A stretch of DNA of 64,000 bases from Acidobacteriaceae bacterium dw_441 (GCA_018449715.1 JAAVVA010000005.1:310001-374000), one strand, 5' to 3'. Shown: positions 35,762 to 44,268, counted from the first letter of the stretch. Notes: generated by a model from the letters alone, not told the origin. A program made the numbers and translations.

Positions 35762-37716
35762 CACCACAGAAAACCGCCATCATGAGCCTCTCGACGGTTT
35801 GCTTCTGGCACGTACTGAGTAATTGCGTCGGAACTGCGTCCTGCGACAAAGACTTGGCAATGTGGAATGTTCGCAGAGATGGACTGGAGTCCGGACACAA
35901 GTGCTTCAAGGTCCTTTTGCGATACCTCTTGAGCCCCCGGGGAGTCGATCATGAGGAGGCCAGGATGCCTTCCCACTCCCCGCGACTCACCTACTTCGAG
36001 CATCGCAAGCACTGTCGCAACTTTGAGCCGCAACTTTTCGCCCGGGGTTACCTTACTGTAGCTTGTGGGAGTTCCTCCCTTGACTAGAGCCAAATTTGCA
36101 TTGGCTTTGAGAGTGGCCTCACTTAATGAGTGCATACCGAAAAGCTGTGCGTAATGCACAATTCGTCCTGACACCTCTTTTAGGAGGTCGTCTCGCACCT
36201 CGCGCACCCTGCTGTCTGTCGCGTCGACGATAGATTGTAAGAGCTTGATCTCCTCGGGTGCTCCTTCGCTTCCGCCGATGGCAACGGTATGGCCCGCCTC
36301 TGCGATACGCCCTTCCAGAACCGCAATTTCACGACCGAGTTCTTGCTGCCGATCAAACGAGCCCAGCCGGGCTGTCTCCTCATCGATTTCCACTTGAATT
36401 CTTGCGGAACCCGCTCTGATTTCCGCATGGGCTTTCTGTGTTGCGGTTATTGCCTTCTCAGCCTGTTCGAACGCTTTTTTAGAAGCGCTCACGCGCCCCT
36501 CAAGCTCGTCTCGAAGCGCACTGGCGTCCTCATCAGTTTCTGTTTGCTCACCACATACTGAACAGGCATGAGTTTTTTGCTCCAGTTTCTTCTTGGCTTC
36601 GCTAATGGCGACGTCGCATCTCGGACAGAATGTTGGGTCTAACTGGCGAAAGATTGCGCCGGCGGCCATTGACTCCAAATGTGTCTGCAAGTCTTTTCTG
36701 TCTGCGTTATGGAGAAGGCGAGCCTGCTCTAAGGCCTGCGCCTCATTGGACAGCCGCTTTTCGACTAGCCTTTCCTTCCGCGTCGCATCTGCATAATCCA
36801 CGTTTAGACGCCCAATTCTCATTCGCGTTTGAGCATCAGAGGGAATCGATTCGAGTTCCAACTTCTTTGAATCGAGCTGAGCGACAAGTTCAGATCTCCT
36901 CTGCTGCTTTGACTCCACATCACGAGCGGACCGCCGCACTCTTGCCTCGGCTGCGCTTTGTTCCCCTTTGAGAGCAGATTGGGCTGACGCGAATGTGGGC
37001 ACCCAGGGAGCACCGATATACATCTGTATGAGCCGACCGATAAGTCCTGTCGTGACGGGCAGGTCACCCAAAAGAGTGTCGTAGTTTGTGCCAATGAACA
37101 TGGCCCCGGAGAATGCGGCCCAACCGTGCGAAACAGCTTTACCCGCTTCGTCGTCGAGTTTAGGTGCAGCGCTCCAACTAGTGATGGCATCCATGGAGAA
37201 GGCGCGCATGAAGAAGTCGGACATCACCGTCTCGAACTCGGCGTCGTCTTCGAACCTCGCGAGACTAACCGAATCCTTTCGATCAGATCGACTGAGAGTA
37301 CCCCGGACTTCACCGCGAGCATCCAAGCTGACCCGATGCTCGATGCCATCCAAGAGGAATCTCAGCTCCGCCTTATGGATCCAACGACGAACATCCTCTT
37401 GAAGGTTGCTCGTCGTTCTCCCGCGCAGCAGCCAGTGGACGACTTCCAAAATGGATGATTTACCACGAAGATTCTTATCACTGAGCATTGCCCACAATCC
37501 GTGGCCGAGGCCCGACCACTCGAACGCAAATGGCCCATCGCGTTCTACCCTATCTTTCACACCAGAAAACGAGATGTGAATCAGAGTGAGCCTACGAGGA
37601 CTAGGTAGAACAGGGGCAGCAGTGATGCGGTGTTTCGCCAATACATTCTGAATGCGCTTCGCATCCACACTCGCACGCTTCGCAATATCGTCGACCCAGT
37701 TACTTGCTTGACTCAC
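35761..37716 (-). CDS. SMC/Rad50-like ATPase with zinc-hook (LmuB/ABC-3C-like)
   Basis: The protein has 651 aa. The N-terminal P-loop is DKNLRGKSSILE (about residues 80-91), a variant in which the first glycine is aspartate. Two coiled-coil arms flank a zinc-hook pair CPRC (364-367) and CSVC (385-388). The C-terminal half has a signature-like TPGEKLRLK (557-565) and Walker B LLMIDSPG (587-594). GTG at 37716 was chosen because it overlaps the upstream stop as GTGA; the longer frame lies inside the neighbour. It resembles the ATPase of Lamassu/ABC-three-component defence systems. Confidence 0.78.
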   Translation of the reverse strand: MSQASNWVDDIAKRASVDAKRIQNVLAKHRITAAPVLPSPRRLTLIHISFSGVKDRVERDGPFAFEWSGLGHGLWAMLSDKNLRGKSSILEVVHWLLRGRTTSNLQEDVRRWIHKAELRFLLDGIEHRVSLDARGEVRGTLSRSDRKDSVSLARFEDDAEFETVMSDFFMRAFSMDAITSWSAAPKLDDEAGKAVSHGWAAFSGAMFIGTNYDTLLGDLPVTTGLIGRLIQMYIGAPWVPTFASAQSALKGEQSAAEARVRRSARDVESKQQRRSELVAQLDSKKLELESIPSDAQTRMRIGRLNVDYADATRKERLVEKRLSNEAQALEQARLLHNADRKDLQTHLESMAAGAIFRQLDPTFCPRCDVAISEAKKKLEQKTHACSVCGEQTETDEDASALRDELEGRVSASKKAFEQAEKAITATQKAHAEIRAGSARIQVEIDEETARLGSFDRQQELGREIAVLEGRIAEAGHTVAIGGSEGAPEEIKLLQSIVDATDSRVREVRDDLLKEVSGRIVHYAQLFGMHSLSEATLKANANLALVKGGTPTSYSKVTPGEKLRLKVATVLAMLEVGESRGVGRHPGLLMIDSPGAQEVSQKDLEALVSGLQSISANIPHCQVFVAGRSSDAITQYVPEANRREAHDGGFLW

Positions 37717-38357
37717 CCTGCCACTCCTTCGCCCGACATTTTGAGTTGCTCGAGACGAACGATTACCTCGGAAGCGATAGAAGGGATAATTCCTCCTGTC
37801 GCTGTTTCGGCGTAGGAAGTTCTCTCGTACTGTTTGTCCTTCAAGGCTGTACCGCTGCGACCGACAGCGATAGACGCGACCAGGTTTGCTCGATCTGAAT
37901 ACCACCTCAGAAGCGGCGCAATGGTCAGGCAATCGACACAGAACTTCTCGCCTTTGACCGTAAGAAGAAAGTCCGTTTCCTGAACCTTGAGGCCTTTTTT
38001 GATTCCAACCACTTGAATAAGTTCTCGGGATCGCAGCAGAGAAAGCGTGTCGTCTAGCCGATCAAACGCCCCAAAGAGATAACGGATCATGGGAATGCGG
38101 CGTAAGTCCGGCTCTTCATACGCGAATATGGAATCCGCCGCCGCAAGCAGGTTACGATCCCCCGTCTGTTGGTAGATATCCAATAGTTCGTCCGCCAAAT
38201 AATCCGGGTTCCGCACCCAGAAATCCATGGCATGCAGACGGAGCTCCGAACGCAAAATAGAGACAATGCCGTCTGATGGCGTATCAGGCGTACTTCCGCC
38301 TGCGCGAATGATAAAGAGGACACGGATTGCGTCTCGATGCGGCTGACGATTGCTCAT
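37713..38357 (-). CDS. Small first gene of the Lamassu/ABC-3C-like operon (middle-component-like)
   Basis: The protein has 214 aa, soluble and mixed alpha/beta, without a recognised catalytic motif. It contains DDTLSLLRSRELIQVVG and LTVKGEKFCVDCL, which look like a winged-helix segment. It is the first gene of the operon and overlaps the ATPase gene by four bases. In Lamassu/ABC-3C systems a small protein of about this size (LmuC or middle component) links ATPase and effector; this role is inferred from gene order. The upstream gene-free stretch 38358-38554 shows no clear structure and should hold the promoter. Confidence 0.6.
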   Translation of the reverse strand: MSNRQPHRDAIRVLFIIRAGGSTPDTPSDGIVSILRSELRLHAMDFWVRNPDYLADELLDIYQQTGDRNLLAAADSIFAYEEPDLRRIPMIRYLFGAFDRLDDTLSLLRSRELIQVVGIKKGLKVQETDFLLTVKGEKFCVDCLTIAPLLRWYSDRANLVASIAVGRSGTALKDKQYERTSYAETATGGIIPSIASEVIVRLEQLKMSGEGVAG

Positions 38358-38554
38358 TTTGTCAAGACAGAGGAGCGCAGGATTAAGTTGAAGCAGTTTA
38401 AAACGAGCCTTTTTGGATCGATATATATTCTCACACCTGCAAGTAGTACATGTCGCCGATCAGGAAAACGGGCGTCGTTGTAGTGGAGACAGTATTGACC
38501 TGACCCGCAACTAGCTTTCGGCGATAAATTCGCGGCAGTCGAGTGTGCGCCCTG

Positions 38555-39075
38555 TTAACACATCTTCTCTAATCGCTTGCACAAATCGAAATAATCGGTT
38601 TCATTCGCTTGTTCCAGCCGCTGCATCTTCGCCAGGATGGCAACTGCGTTACAATCCGGGCTTGCGCGGTCGATGTCTTGACGCCTAGCCAGCGGATACA
38701 CGGCATAGGAAGCACCGGTAGGTCAAACTCTCCAACTGATTCCGGACAGACCAGAGTTGCCTCGATCTCGTATTCTGGCGGGACACCGTCAGGTGTTCTA
38801 TAGGCTGCCGTGTACACGTAGATGCGGTTCTCCACATGGTCAAGCCCCGCCAGGACGTTCACGCATTCTAGTTCTCTATTTATCCGTGAGCCGGCCATCG
38901 CTTCACTCCCCCTTCCACCACGAACCTGACTCTCATTTGTCAGCACGCTACCGGTGTCCTGCCTCGGTAGCGTCACCACGCAGTCACTGGGACCGTCGCC
39001 AAAGTCGCATCGCTCATCGTGTTCGTCATTGGCGGATACCAGTTTGCGCATGGCGAGGTAGGTGCCAAAAGACAT
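38555..39075 (-). pseudogene. Frameshifted hypothetical gene
   Basis: One minus-strand frame runs from an ATG at 39075 (MSFGTYLAMRKLVS) through ENRIYVYTAAYRTPDG and EATLVCPESVGEFDLP. The protein-like sequence then continues in another frame as TGASYAVYPLARRQDIDRAS, AVAILAKMQRLEQ and YFDLCKRLEKMC to a TAA at 38555. The switch lies near 38725-38730, so a one-base insertion or deletion is likely. The function is not recognised. Confidence 0.4.
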
Positions 39076-39201
39076 TGGCGGGAGTTGCCGCGGGCACTGG
39101 GATTGCAGTCGTAGCAACCAATGTTCTCACCTGGCCGGAGGGTTCATAGCGCCACTCTGTCCGCGAACGCTCATTTCTCTCAGGGCTCATGTCGGAGACA
39201 C

Positions 39202-39584
39202 TTCGCCGGACTGGGCGCCGCAATCGGGTCAATCCTCTTGCATGGAGCGTCCCGCCAACAAGTCGATTCGCTTGCCGGAGAATTCGGAGTCTTCACGAAT
39301 GCCGATGGCAAGCTGTTCGTGGAAATCTACAACCAGTCAATGCCTACTTCGCCATGGTGCCGGATAACTACGCAATCAACCGCCGCCGGATCTATTTACT
39401 GAACAGGAACGACGCGGACCTCAGCTTCTTGTTCACCATTCTGGCAGGGGAGAAGGCCAACGCGCATCTCCGGAGTGAGTACCTAACCGTTCTGGAGGCG
39501 GACAATAGCGCCCCGTGCTTCCTGAACCTTCACAACGAAGAGATCGCCCATACGCTCATCCTCGGCATGACGAGGGCCGGCAAA
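39202..39584 (+). pseudogene. Remnant of a VirB4/TrbE-type conjugation ATPase
   Basis: In one frame 39202-39336 reads ILLHGASRQQVDSLAGEF, then GVFTNADGKLFVEIYNQ. After a one-base deletion at about 39336 the match continues in the next frame with VNAYFAMVPDNYAINRRR, LNRNDADLSFLFTILAGEK and HTLILGMTRAGK. These are VirB4/TrbE/CagE features leading into Walker A. The homology stops inside Walker A at 39584, just before a perfect hairpin. Both the N-terminal half and the whole C-terminal ATPase part are missing. Confidence 0.75.
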
Positions 39585-39592
39585 CTTAATCT

Positions 39593-39623
39593 CCGACGCC
39601 GGCCTTTTCAGGGCCGGCGTCGG
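39593..39623. repeat. Perfect 12-bp inverted repeat (hairpin)
   Basis: CCGACGCCGGCC (39593-39604) and GGCCGGCGTCGG (39612-39623) are exact complements around a seven-base loop. The hairpin sits at the point where the VirB4-like remnant breaks off. No T run follows closely, so it may be a rearrangement scar as well as a terminator. Confidence 0.6.
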
Positions 39624-39722
39624 TGGCAGGGTTTATTGATTGCGCTTCTGATATTCGATTCGAATTTTGGGAGCTTATTACGGGTGTGTCGAAGATTTCT
39701 TTTGTCTGGACAGGAGGATCGA

Positions 39723-40493
39723 ATGACCAAGGAAGAGCTCAAAGCCGGTGTGGAATGCGCGTTCGAAACGAGTCAATCTCCCGACTCTCCATTGCAGCAC
39801 ATTCGATTAATTGAACGAGTTCGTGGCAGATGGAAAGCGGAATGGATCGATCCGAATCCAGGCCGGATAGGCTACGCAATTTCGAAACAGATCGTAACGA
39901 GATGGGAGGAGCACGAAGACTTTCAGCGAGACAAAGTTTCGATGGCGCATCTGACCGAATACAACAAATCCCTTGGATATTTGCCGGAGTCTCCAACCGA
40001 TCGGGCCATCCAGGAAATATTCGAAAACACCGGAGATAGCATTTCCTACCATAACGGTGTTGTCTCATCATCTCCAGAGGTCTTGAATCGCTTTATGGTC
40101 CGAATAGGATCTAACAAGTATGAATTGAAGTCTCCTGCATACATGGATCGAAAAGGGGATCTGAACCTGCCATTCGATCAGGGGATGGAATTAGCTCAGA
40201 GCTTTTGTAAGGTTGAGCCATTTAGCGTGCTCACTGACGTTACGGCGACTGAACGTCGTTGGTCGAGCGAAGCATCGCGCCCAGGCGGCGAATATCTTAT
40301 TCCACTCCTTAATTCCTATCGAGCTGCATGGGCTATTCTTCGTCAGTGGTGTCACAACGACGCTTTTACTGCAGCTCGAGAAAAAGAGATCAGCACTCTT
40401 GTACAACTGGTTTGGGACGCCGTTTATGCCCTGCAAAAGGCAGGGGCTCACGAGGAAGCAGCCCGACTGCGCCATGTGCTGGAACATGGATGA
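39723..40493 (+). CDS. Hypothetical protein, 256 aa
   Basis: The ATG at 39723 is preceded by AGGAGG, a strong ribosome binding site; the longer frame starting at 39189 only joins it to the VirB4 remnant. The protein is soluble and has no recognised domain. Segments such as HIRLIERVRGRWKAEWIDP and ISYHNGVVSSSPEVLNRFM suggest an alpha/beta fold, with a helical C-terminus rich in alanine and glutamate. It converges with the Fic-like gene. No function is assigned. Confidence 0.6.
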   Translation: MTKEELKAGVECAFETSQSPDSPLQHIRLIERVRGRWKAEWIDPNPGRIGYAISKQIVTRWEEHEDFQRDKVSMAHLTEYNKSLGYLPESPTDRAIQEIFENTGDSISYHNGVVSSSPEVLNRFMVRIGSNKYELKSPAYMDRKGDLNLPFDQGMELAQSFCKVEPFSVLTDVTATERRWSSEASRPGGEYLIPLLNSYRAAWAILRQWCHNDAFTAAREKEISTLVQLVWDAVYALQKAGAHEEAARLRHVLEHG

Positions 40494-40551
40494 TGTACGT
40501 TCTTTATCATGGCTAGATCTCTCGTCTGACCACTCTCATTAGCGTGCTTTC

Positions 40552-42231
40552 TTAATAGGGAATATCCGCTGTGCGTATCAGAACAGTTCCGTCTGTTTCG
40601 ACGCGTCCGGAGAGATATTTTTGTCGCGCAAGATTCTCAATGGCCTCACGATTTTCTCGAAACACTTGGATCTGATTTTTCCTATCGCCGTGAAAATGAT
40701 CATGTAGTGCTTCTTCGCTGATGATGCACCGTATGCGATCTGTTCGATCCTGGCCCCAAAACACGACCACATCCCGATTAGAGTCGTATCGTTCTTCCGG
40801 GGCCGTGAAGACCAATTCCTTATGTTCCCACGCCGTCTGCCACGCCGCGAACTCACTGGGGCGAACCTGAAGGCGAGCAAAATTTCCCTCATGCAGGTTG
40901 AGAAGATCAGACTCGGCTGTTTCCCTGAATCTGCCTCGCTCGTCCGCGGAAATATTGTCCTGCACCCACTGCGCGATATAGGAAGTTGCCTCTTTCCTAT
41001 CCATATGTCGCCGCACCACATCGCCCACCAGTTGACGCAGTGCCTCCCGATGCCTCTGCCTGAATGGATCGGGATCACCCAAGGATTGCCGTACTGCTGC
41101 GTAGCGCTCGGCTGAGCGCTCGTAGGTCCAGATAAAAACATCTTTGAGCAGGTCTACTTTGTTTAACTCATAGACTCCCAGGATGGCTTCCGTATAGGTT
41201 GAACGCGGAACGTCAGTGAACGACAGAGGCGATAGATTTTCCTTGATGAAGGGAATATTCGCAGCCAGGCGGGATACGCGTTTGTTCACGTCGTCGAAGG
41301 GTTGAAGGTACGGCAGTTGCACCATGGCGAAGAAGGATTGTTCGAATGGATCACGAATCGCTTGCGCGGTTGCCAGCACCTGATTGAAGCACTCCTCAAT
41401 CAACTGCGGGACTTCGAGAGGATGAAAGGCGGACTTTTCAATGCCGACCGCAATGCGGCGCAGGCGTCCAGGAGCTCCCTCGTCTGGTAAAAGATTCTGC
41501 GCCAAAATTCCATGCAGGTTCAGAATCGTATAGCGGTTAAAACCTATCTCATCGGCGGCGCTCACAAGAAATGCGATGGCATCCTTGTGATTGAGAATCA
41601 TCTGAGCTTCCAGCCTATTCTGTCCTTCTGTCTCTTCACCAAATTCAATCAAGCGGCGAGTATCGAGCAAAGAATAGGTGTTGCCTTCGAGTCGGCTGGA
41701 GTTCCACGACAAATCAATGAGCAGGCGATTGAGAATCTGCTTGGCATACGTCCCGGCTGCTTCGATCTCGGTCGTCGTCTTGCCTACTTGTGCCAGGTGT
41801 TCCCGCTCTTTGGGAGTGAGATAAAAGCTGGTATTGGGACGGTAGCTGTCAAGAAACTGACGGTTGTACCCAACCGCTTTTCTCGCAGAGGAGGGCTGCC
41901 GCAAATACTTACGGATCTTTTCACTTTCGGCGGAGAGAGGCACGACCGCCTCTTCTGACTTTGCCTGTTCCGACTGCGCTTGCCGTCGGGGGACGGCTTC
42001 TGGTCCCTCTAGCGCTTTAGAAAGCCGGTATCGCGCGGCCCTCCCTTTGCCATCCTGAGTTAGCTTTCCTTGCTCCACGAGGCGTTTCAGCCAACGCTGC
42101 AAGGTTCGTTGAGGGATTCCGTGTAAAGCTTCGGCAATTTGGCCACTCTGTGCGCCATCTGCGCGTTGCCGTACAAAATCAACGACAGCCGCCAAGTTCT
42201 CTTCGATCTCATCGCCGCGACGGTTGGCCAT
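40552..42231 (-). CDS. Fic-family protein with N-terminal winged helix and altered active site
   Basis: The protein has 559 aa. Residues 1-72 form a winged helix (GQIAEALHGIPQRTLQRWLK). The Fic domain has an inhibitory helix SSRLEGN (178-184) and the active-site loop LQPFDDVNKRVSR (309-321). The usual HPFxDGNGR motif has lost its catalytic histidine (Q) and both glycines of GNGR are changed, so AMP transfer is unlikely. The C-terminal 200 residues are unrecognised. A palindromic operator array starts 12 bp upstream of its start codon, so autoregulation by the winged helix is likely. Confidence 0.8.
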   Translation of the reverse strand: MANRRGDEIEENLAAVVDFVRQRADGAQSGQIAEALHGIPQRTLQRWLKRLVEQGKLTQDGKGRAARYRLSKALEGPEAVPRRQAQSEQAKSEEAVVPLSAESEKIRKYLRQPSSARKAVGYNRQFLDSYRPNTSFYLTPKEREHLAQVGKTTTEIEAAGTYAKQILNRLLIDLSWNSSRLEGNTYSLLDTRRLIEFGEETEGQNRLEAQMILNHKDAIAFLVSAADEIGFNRYTILNLHGILAQNLLPDEGAPGRLRRIAVGIEKSAFHPLEVPQLIEECFNQVLATAQAIRDPFEQSFFAMVQLPYLQPFDDVNKRVSRLAANIPFIKENLSPLSFTDVPRSTYTEAILGVYELNKVDLLKDVFIWTYERSAERYAAVRQSLGDPDPFRQRHREALRQLVGDVVRRHMDRKEATSYIAQWVQDNISADERGRFRETAESDLLNLHEGNFARLQVRPSEFAAWQTAWEHKELVFTAPEERYDSNRDVVVFWGQDRTDRIRCIISEEALHDHFHGDRKNQIQVFRENREAIENLARQKYLSGRVETDGTVLIRTADIPY

Positions 42232-42242
42232 ATTATCCTCGC

Positions 42243-42347
42243 TTAATTGGCGCGAATTTCCCTATCGCGCCAATTAAAGCATGAAATCGCGCCAACAGTA
42301 AACAATCGCGTCAATTAAAGCGGCGCGATTCCTTATTTGACGCGATT
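42243..42347. promoter_or_regulatory. Palindromic operator array upstream of the Fic-like gene
   Basis: TTAATTGGCGCGA (42243-42255) is the exact inverse of TCGCGCCAATTAA (42265-42277). A further half-site ATCGCGCCAAC lies at 42286-42296. A second palindrome pairs AATCGCGTCAA (42304-42314) with TTGACGCGATT (42337-42347), with another GCGCGATT at 42323-42330. The array fills most of the divergent intergenic region and probably binds the Fic protein's winged helix. The rest of 42232-42424 holds nothing else. Confidence 0.75.
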
Positions 42348-42424
42348 GACTAGCCTGCCGCGTGGTCGATAGGCAGGAGCTACCGCATATCTGGGAGAAC
42401 CCATTGTCGAGAAATGGAGATTGT

Positions 42425-42586
42425 ATGTCTCCGAGCATCAAGAGACCGTTCCGGCTTGTAAATGCCGTGAGCTCTCACAAGTCCACGCATAATTTGACCG
42501 AGTTTTGGATTCGCCGCATGATGCGTTTCCGGCTGAACTCTATCGGCCGTAGACAACGCACAAGGGAGACGAGGCGATGGGGCTAG
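42425..42586 (+). CDS. Possible small basic protein upstream of the AlpA-like gene
   Basis: This short frame (53 aa, starting MSPSIKRPFRLVN) has a GGAG five bases before its ATG and overlaps the next gene by ten bases. It is rich in arginine and has no recognised domain. It could be a real leader or an artefact of an open frame. Confidence 0.25.
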   Translation: MSPSIKRPFRLVNAVSSHKSTHNLTEFWIRRMMRFRLNSIGRRQRTRETRRWG

Positions 42587-42816
42587 TGCAGATGATGGAT
42601 CGGCCACAACAAGTGGATCCGCTTCTTACCGCCGAAGATGTTGCGGCGCGGTTGAATGTCAGCAAGGACTGGGTATGGGATCACTCCTCCCGAAAACTAC
42701 CCTACCTGCCGGTGATTCGGATGAGTGACGGTACGCTCCGCTACCGTGCCAGCCAGATCGAGGAGTTCGTCAATGAACGCGAGCGCGCCTCTGCTTTACG
42801 GCGGAAACGCCGGTAA
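42577..42816 (+). CDS. AlpA/excisionase-like helix-turn-helix protein
   Basis: The protein has 79 aa with a MerR/AlpA-type DNA-binding domain: LTAEDVAARLNVSKDWVWDH, then LPVIRMSDGTLRYRASQIEEF. Such proteins regulate integrase or act as directionality factors. It lies 47 bp upstream of the integrase gene on the same strand, so the two are likely co-transcribed. Confidence 0.85.
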   Translation: MGLVQMMDRPQQVDPLLTAEDVAARLNVSKDWVWDHSSRKLPYLPVIRMSDGTLRYRASQIEEFVNERERASALRRKRR

Positions 42817-42863
42817 AATGAGGGTGGCCCGCTTATTCCCCCACACAGAAATTTGAGGAATAA

Positions 42864-44072
42864 ATGGGAGGTTCATTCCAAAAAGGATGGGTCCGGCTCC
42901 GCGGAAAGAAGTGGTATGGCTACTTCCGCAGGACGGAGCTTGACCCTGCAACCGATCAACCCAAACCAGTCGTTGCTCAGGTCATCCTCGGATGGAAGAG
43001 CGAGATGTCAAAGTCGCAGGCCAGGGAAAAACTGGAAGGCGAGATTGCCAGGCTGGGGAAGCAGCTGCTCAACGGCGACAGGTCCATGATCAATGGTGCC
43101 GTCACACTTGGGTGGTTCGTCACACACCGTTACCTGCCGCTCAAAGAGGCGGATTGGAGAGCGGAGACTGCCAAGGTGAAGAAGCACCTCATCCAGGCAG
43201 ACCTTGTTGATGAGTTCGGAGAGATACGCCTCGAGAACATCGATAAGTTCGCACTGCAGATCCATCTCAACAAGCTGGCGAAGACACGTTCGAAAGACAG
43301 AGTGTTGCAGATTCGGGCCTATATGAAAGCCATCTTTGCCGAAGCGGTCGATCAGGAGTTCCTTCCAAAGGATCCTGCGCGCACCCTGAAGACTCCCGCG
43401 AACCTGCGGGAGACCGACAAGACGACTTTAACGTGGGACCAGCTGAGAGCCGCCTTGGCTAAGCTGGCCTTGCGGGATCGAATCCTGCTCAAGCTGGACA
43501 TGACGAATGCGCTTCGTCCCAGCGAATTGTTCGGATTGAGATGGAAGTGCTTCGATTCTGAGGCTCCCTCTATCTCCATCGTGGAGACGATCTACAAGGG
43601 AAAGATCCGCTTGTTCGGAAAGACCCGCGGAAGTCTCACGACGGTTCCGATCGCCAGGGAACTGGCCGAGGAGCTCGTGGCATGGCGCCGGCTCTGCGCG
43701 GAACAATACAGCGAGAAGAAGCAGAAGCCTGAATCATCGCCCGACGATCCGGAAGCCTTCATTTTTCCGAATCGTCGCGGAGGGTTCATGGATTCGAGCA
43801 ACTATCGCAAGCGCGTTCTGCACAGGCTGGCGGATGAACTGAAGCTGCCGAAGCTGACGTTCCAGGTCATCCGGCGCACCATCGCAACGCTGGCCCAGAA
43901 GAAAGGGACCGTGAAGGATGTGCAGGGCATGATGCGGCACTCACGCGTAGCGACAACGACGGATGTCTATATGCAGGAGCTGCCGGAGAGCGTGCGGGCA
44001 ACGATCGATTCGATCCACCAGGAGTTGGTGGGCACAGCAAGCAAAGCGCTCACAACGCAGATGGTGAACTGA
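42864..44072 (+). CDS. Tyrosine-type site-specific integrase
   Basis: The protein has 402 aa. An N-terminal AP2-like arm-binding segment (GWVRLRGKKWYGYFRR) and a core-binding domain precede the catalytic domain. Visible catalytic positions are R218 (NALRPSELFGLRW), R337 (QVIRRT, with the usual histidine of HxxR replaced by glutamine), H359 (MMRHSR) and the tyrosine Y369 (TDVYM). The gene lies 130 bp from the right attachment repeat, in the orientation usual for tRNA-targeting integrases, and should drive integration of the 28391-44268 element. Confidence 0.92.
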   Translation: MGGSFQKGWVRLRGKKWYGYFRRTELDPATDQPKPVVAQVILGWKSEMSKSQAREKLEGEIARLGKQLLNGDRSMINGAVTLGWFVTHRYLPLKEADWRAETAKVKKHLIQADLVDEFGEIRLENIDKFALQIHLNKLAKTRSKDRVLQIRAYMKAIFAEAVDQEFLPKDPARTLKTPANLRETDKTTLTWDQLRAALAKLALRDRILLKLDMTNALRPSELFGLRWKCFDSEAPSISIVETIYKGKIRLFGKTRGSLTTVPIARELAEELVAWRRLCAEQYSEKKQKPESSPDDPEAFIFPNRRGGFMDSSNYRKRVLHRLADELKLPKLTFQVIRRTIATLAQKKGTVKDVQGMMRHSRVATTTDVYMQELPESVRATIDSIHQELVGTASKALTTQMVN

Positions 44073-44162
44073 CGGATCTGTTTTGAATTTTCAGGGGAAC
44101 GAGAACGCCCCGGAAGGGAGGAGCGCAACAAAATGGCGAAGCTTGGTCGCAGGCATTTGGAG

Positions 44163-44185
44163 ATTTGCTGCCAAAATGCTGCCAA
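44163..44185. repeat. Putative integrase arm-type site, copy 2
   Basis: This is an exact 23-bp copy of 28537-28559, with the internal direct repeat TGCTGCCAAAATGCTGCCAA. It lies between the integrase stop and the right attachment repeat. Confidence 0.5.
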
Positions 44186-44202
44186 GCTACTGGAAGGCGG
44201 CT

Positions 44203-44268
44203 CCGCTAAGTTGTTGGTGTAATTGGTGGACCTGATCGGGATCGAACCGATGACCTCTTCCATGCCAT
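44203..44268 (-). repeat. Right attachment repeat (tRNA-Ala(GGC) 3' half), 66-bp direct repeat copy 2
   Basis: The sequence is identical over 66 bp to 28391-28456. It ends within the anticodon loop, and the bases that follow (tttcaaacgatcacc) do not continue a tRNA. An integrase next to this end would normally face an intact tRNA; its absence suggests that other DNA was later inserted or deleted here. The rest of 44073-44559 holds only the arm site, this repeat and the abiE operators. Confidence 0.9.

Noticed and set aside
39189..39722. N-terminal half of one long protein continuing into the 256-aa gene
   Set aside because: The first part is a frameshifted VirB4 remnant and unrelated bases; a strong AGGAGG before 39723 marks an independent start.
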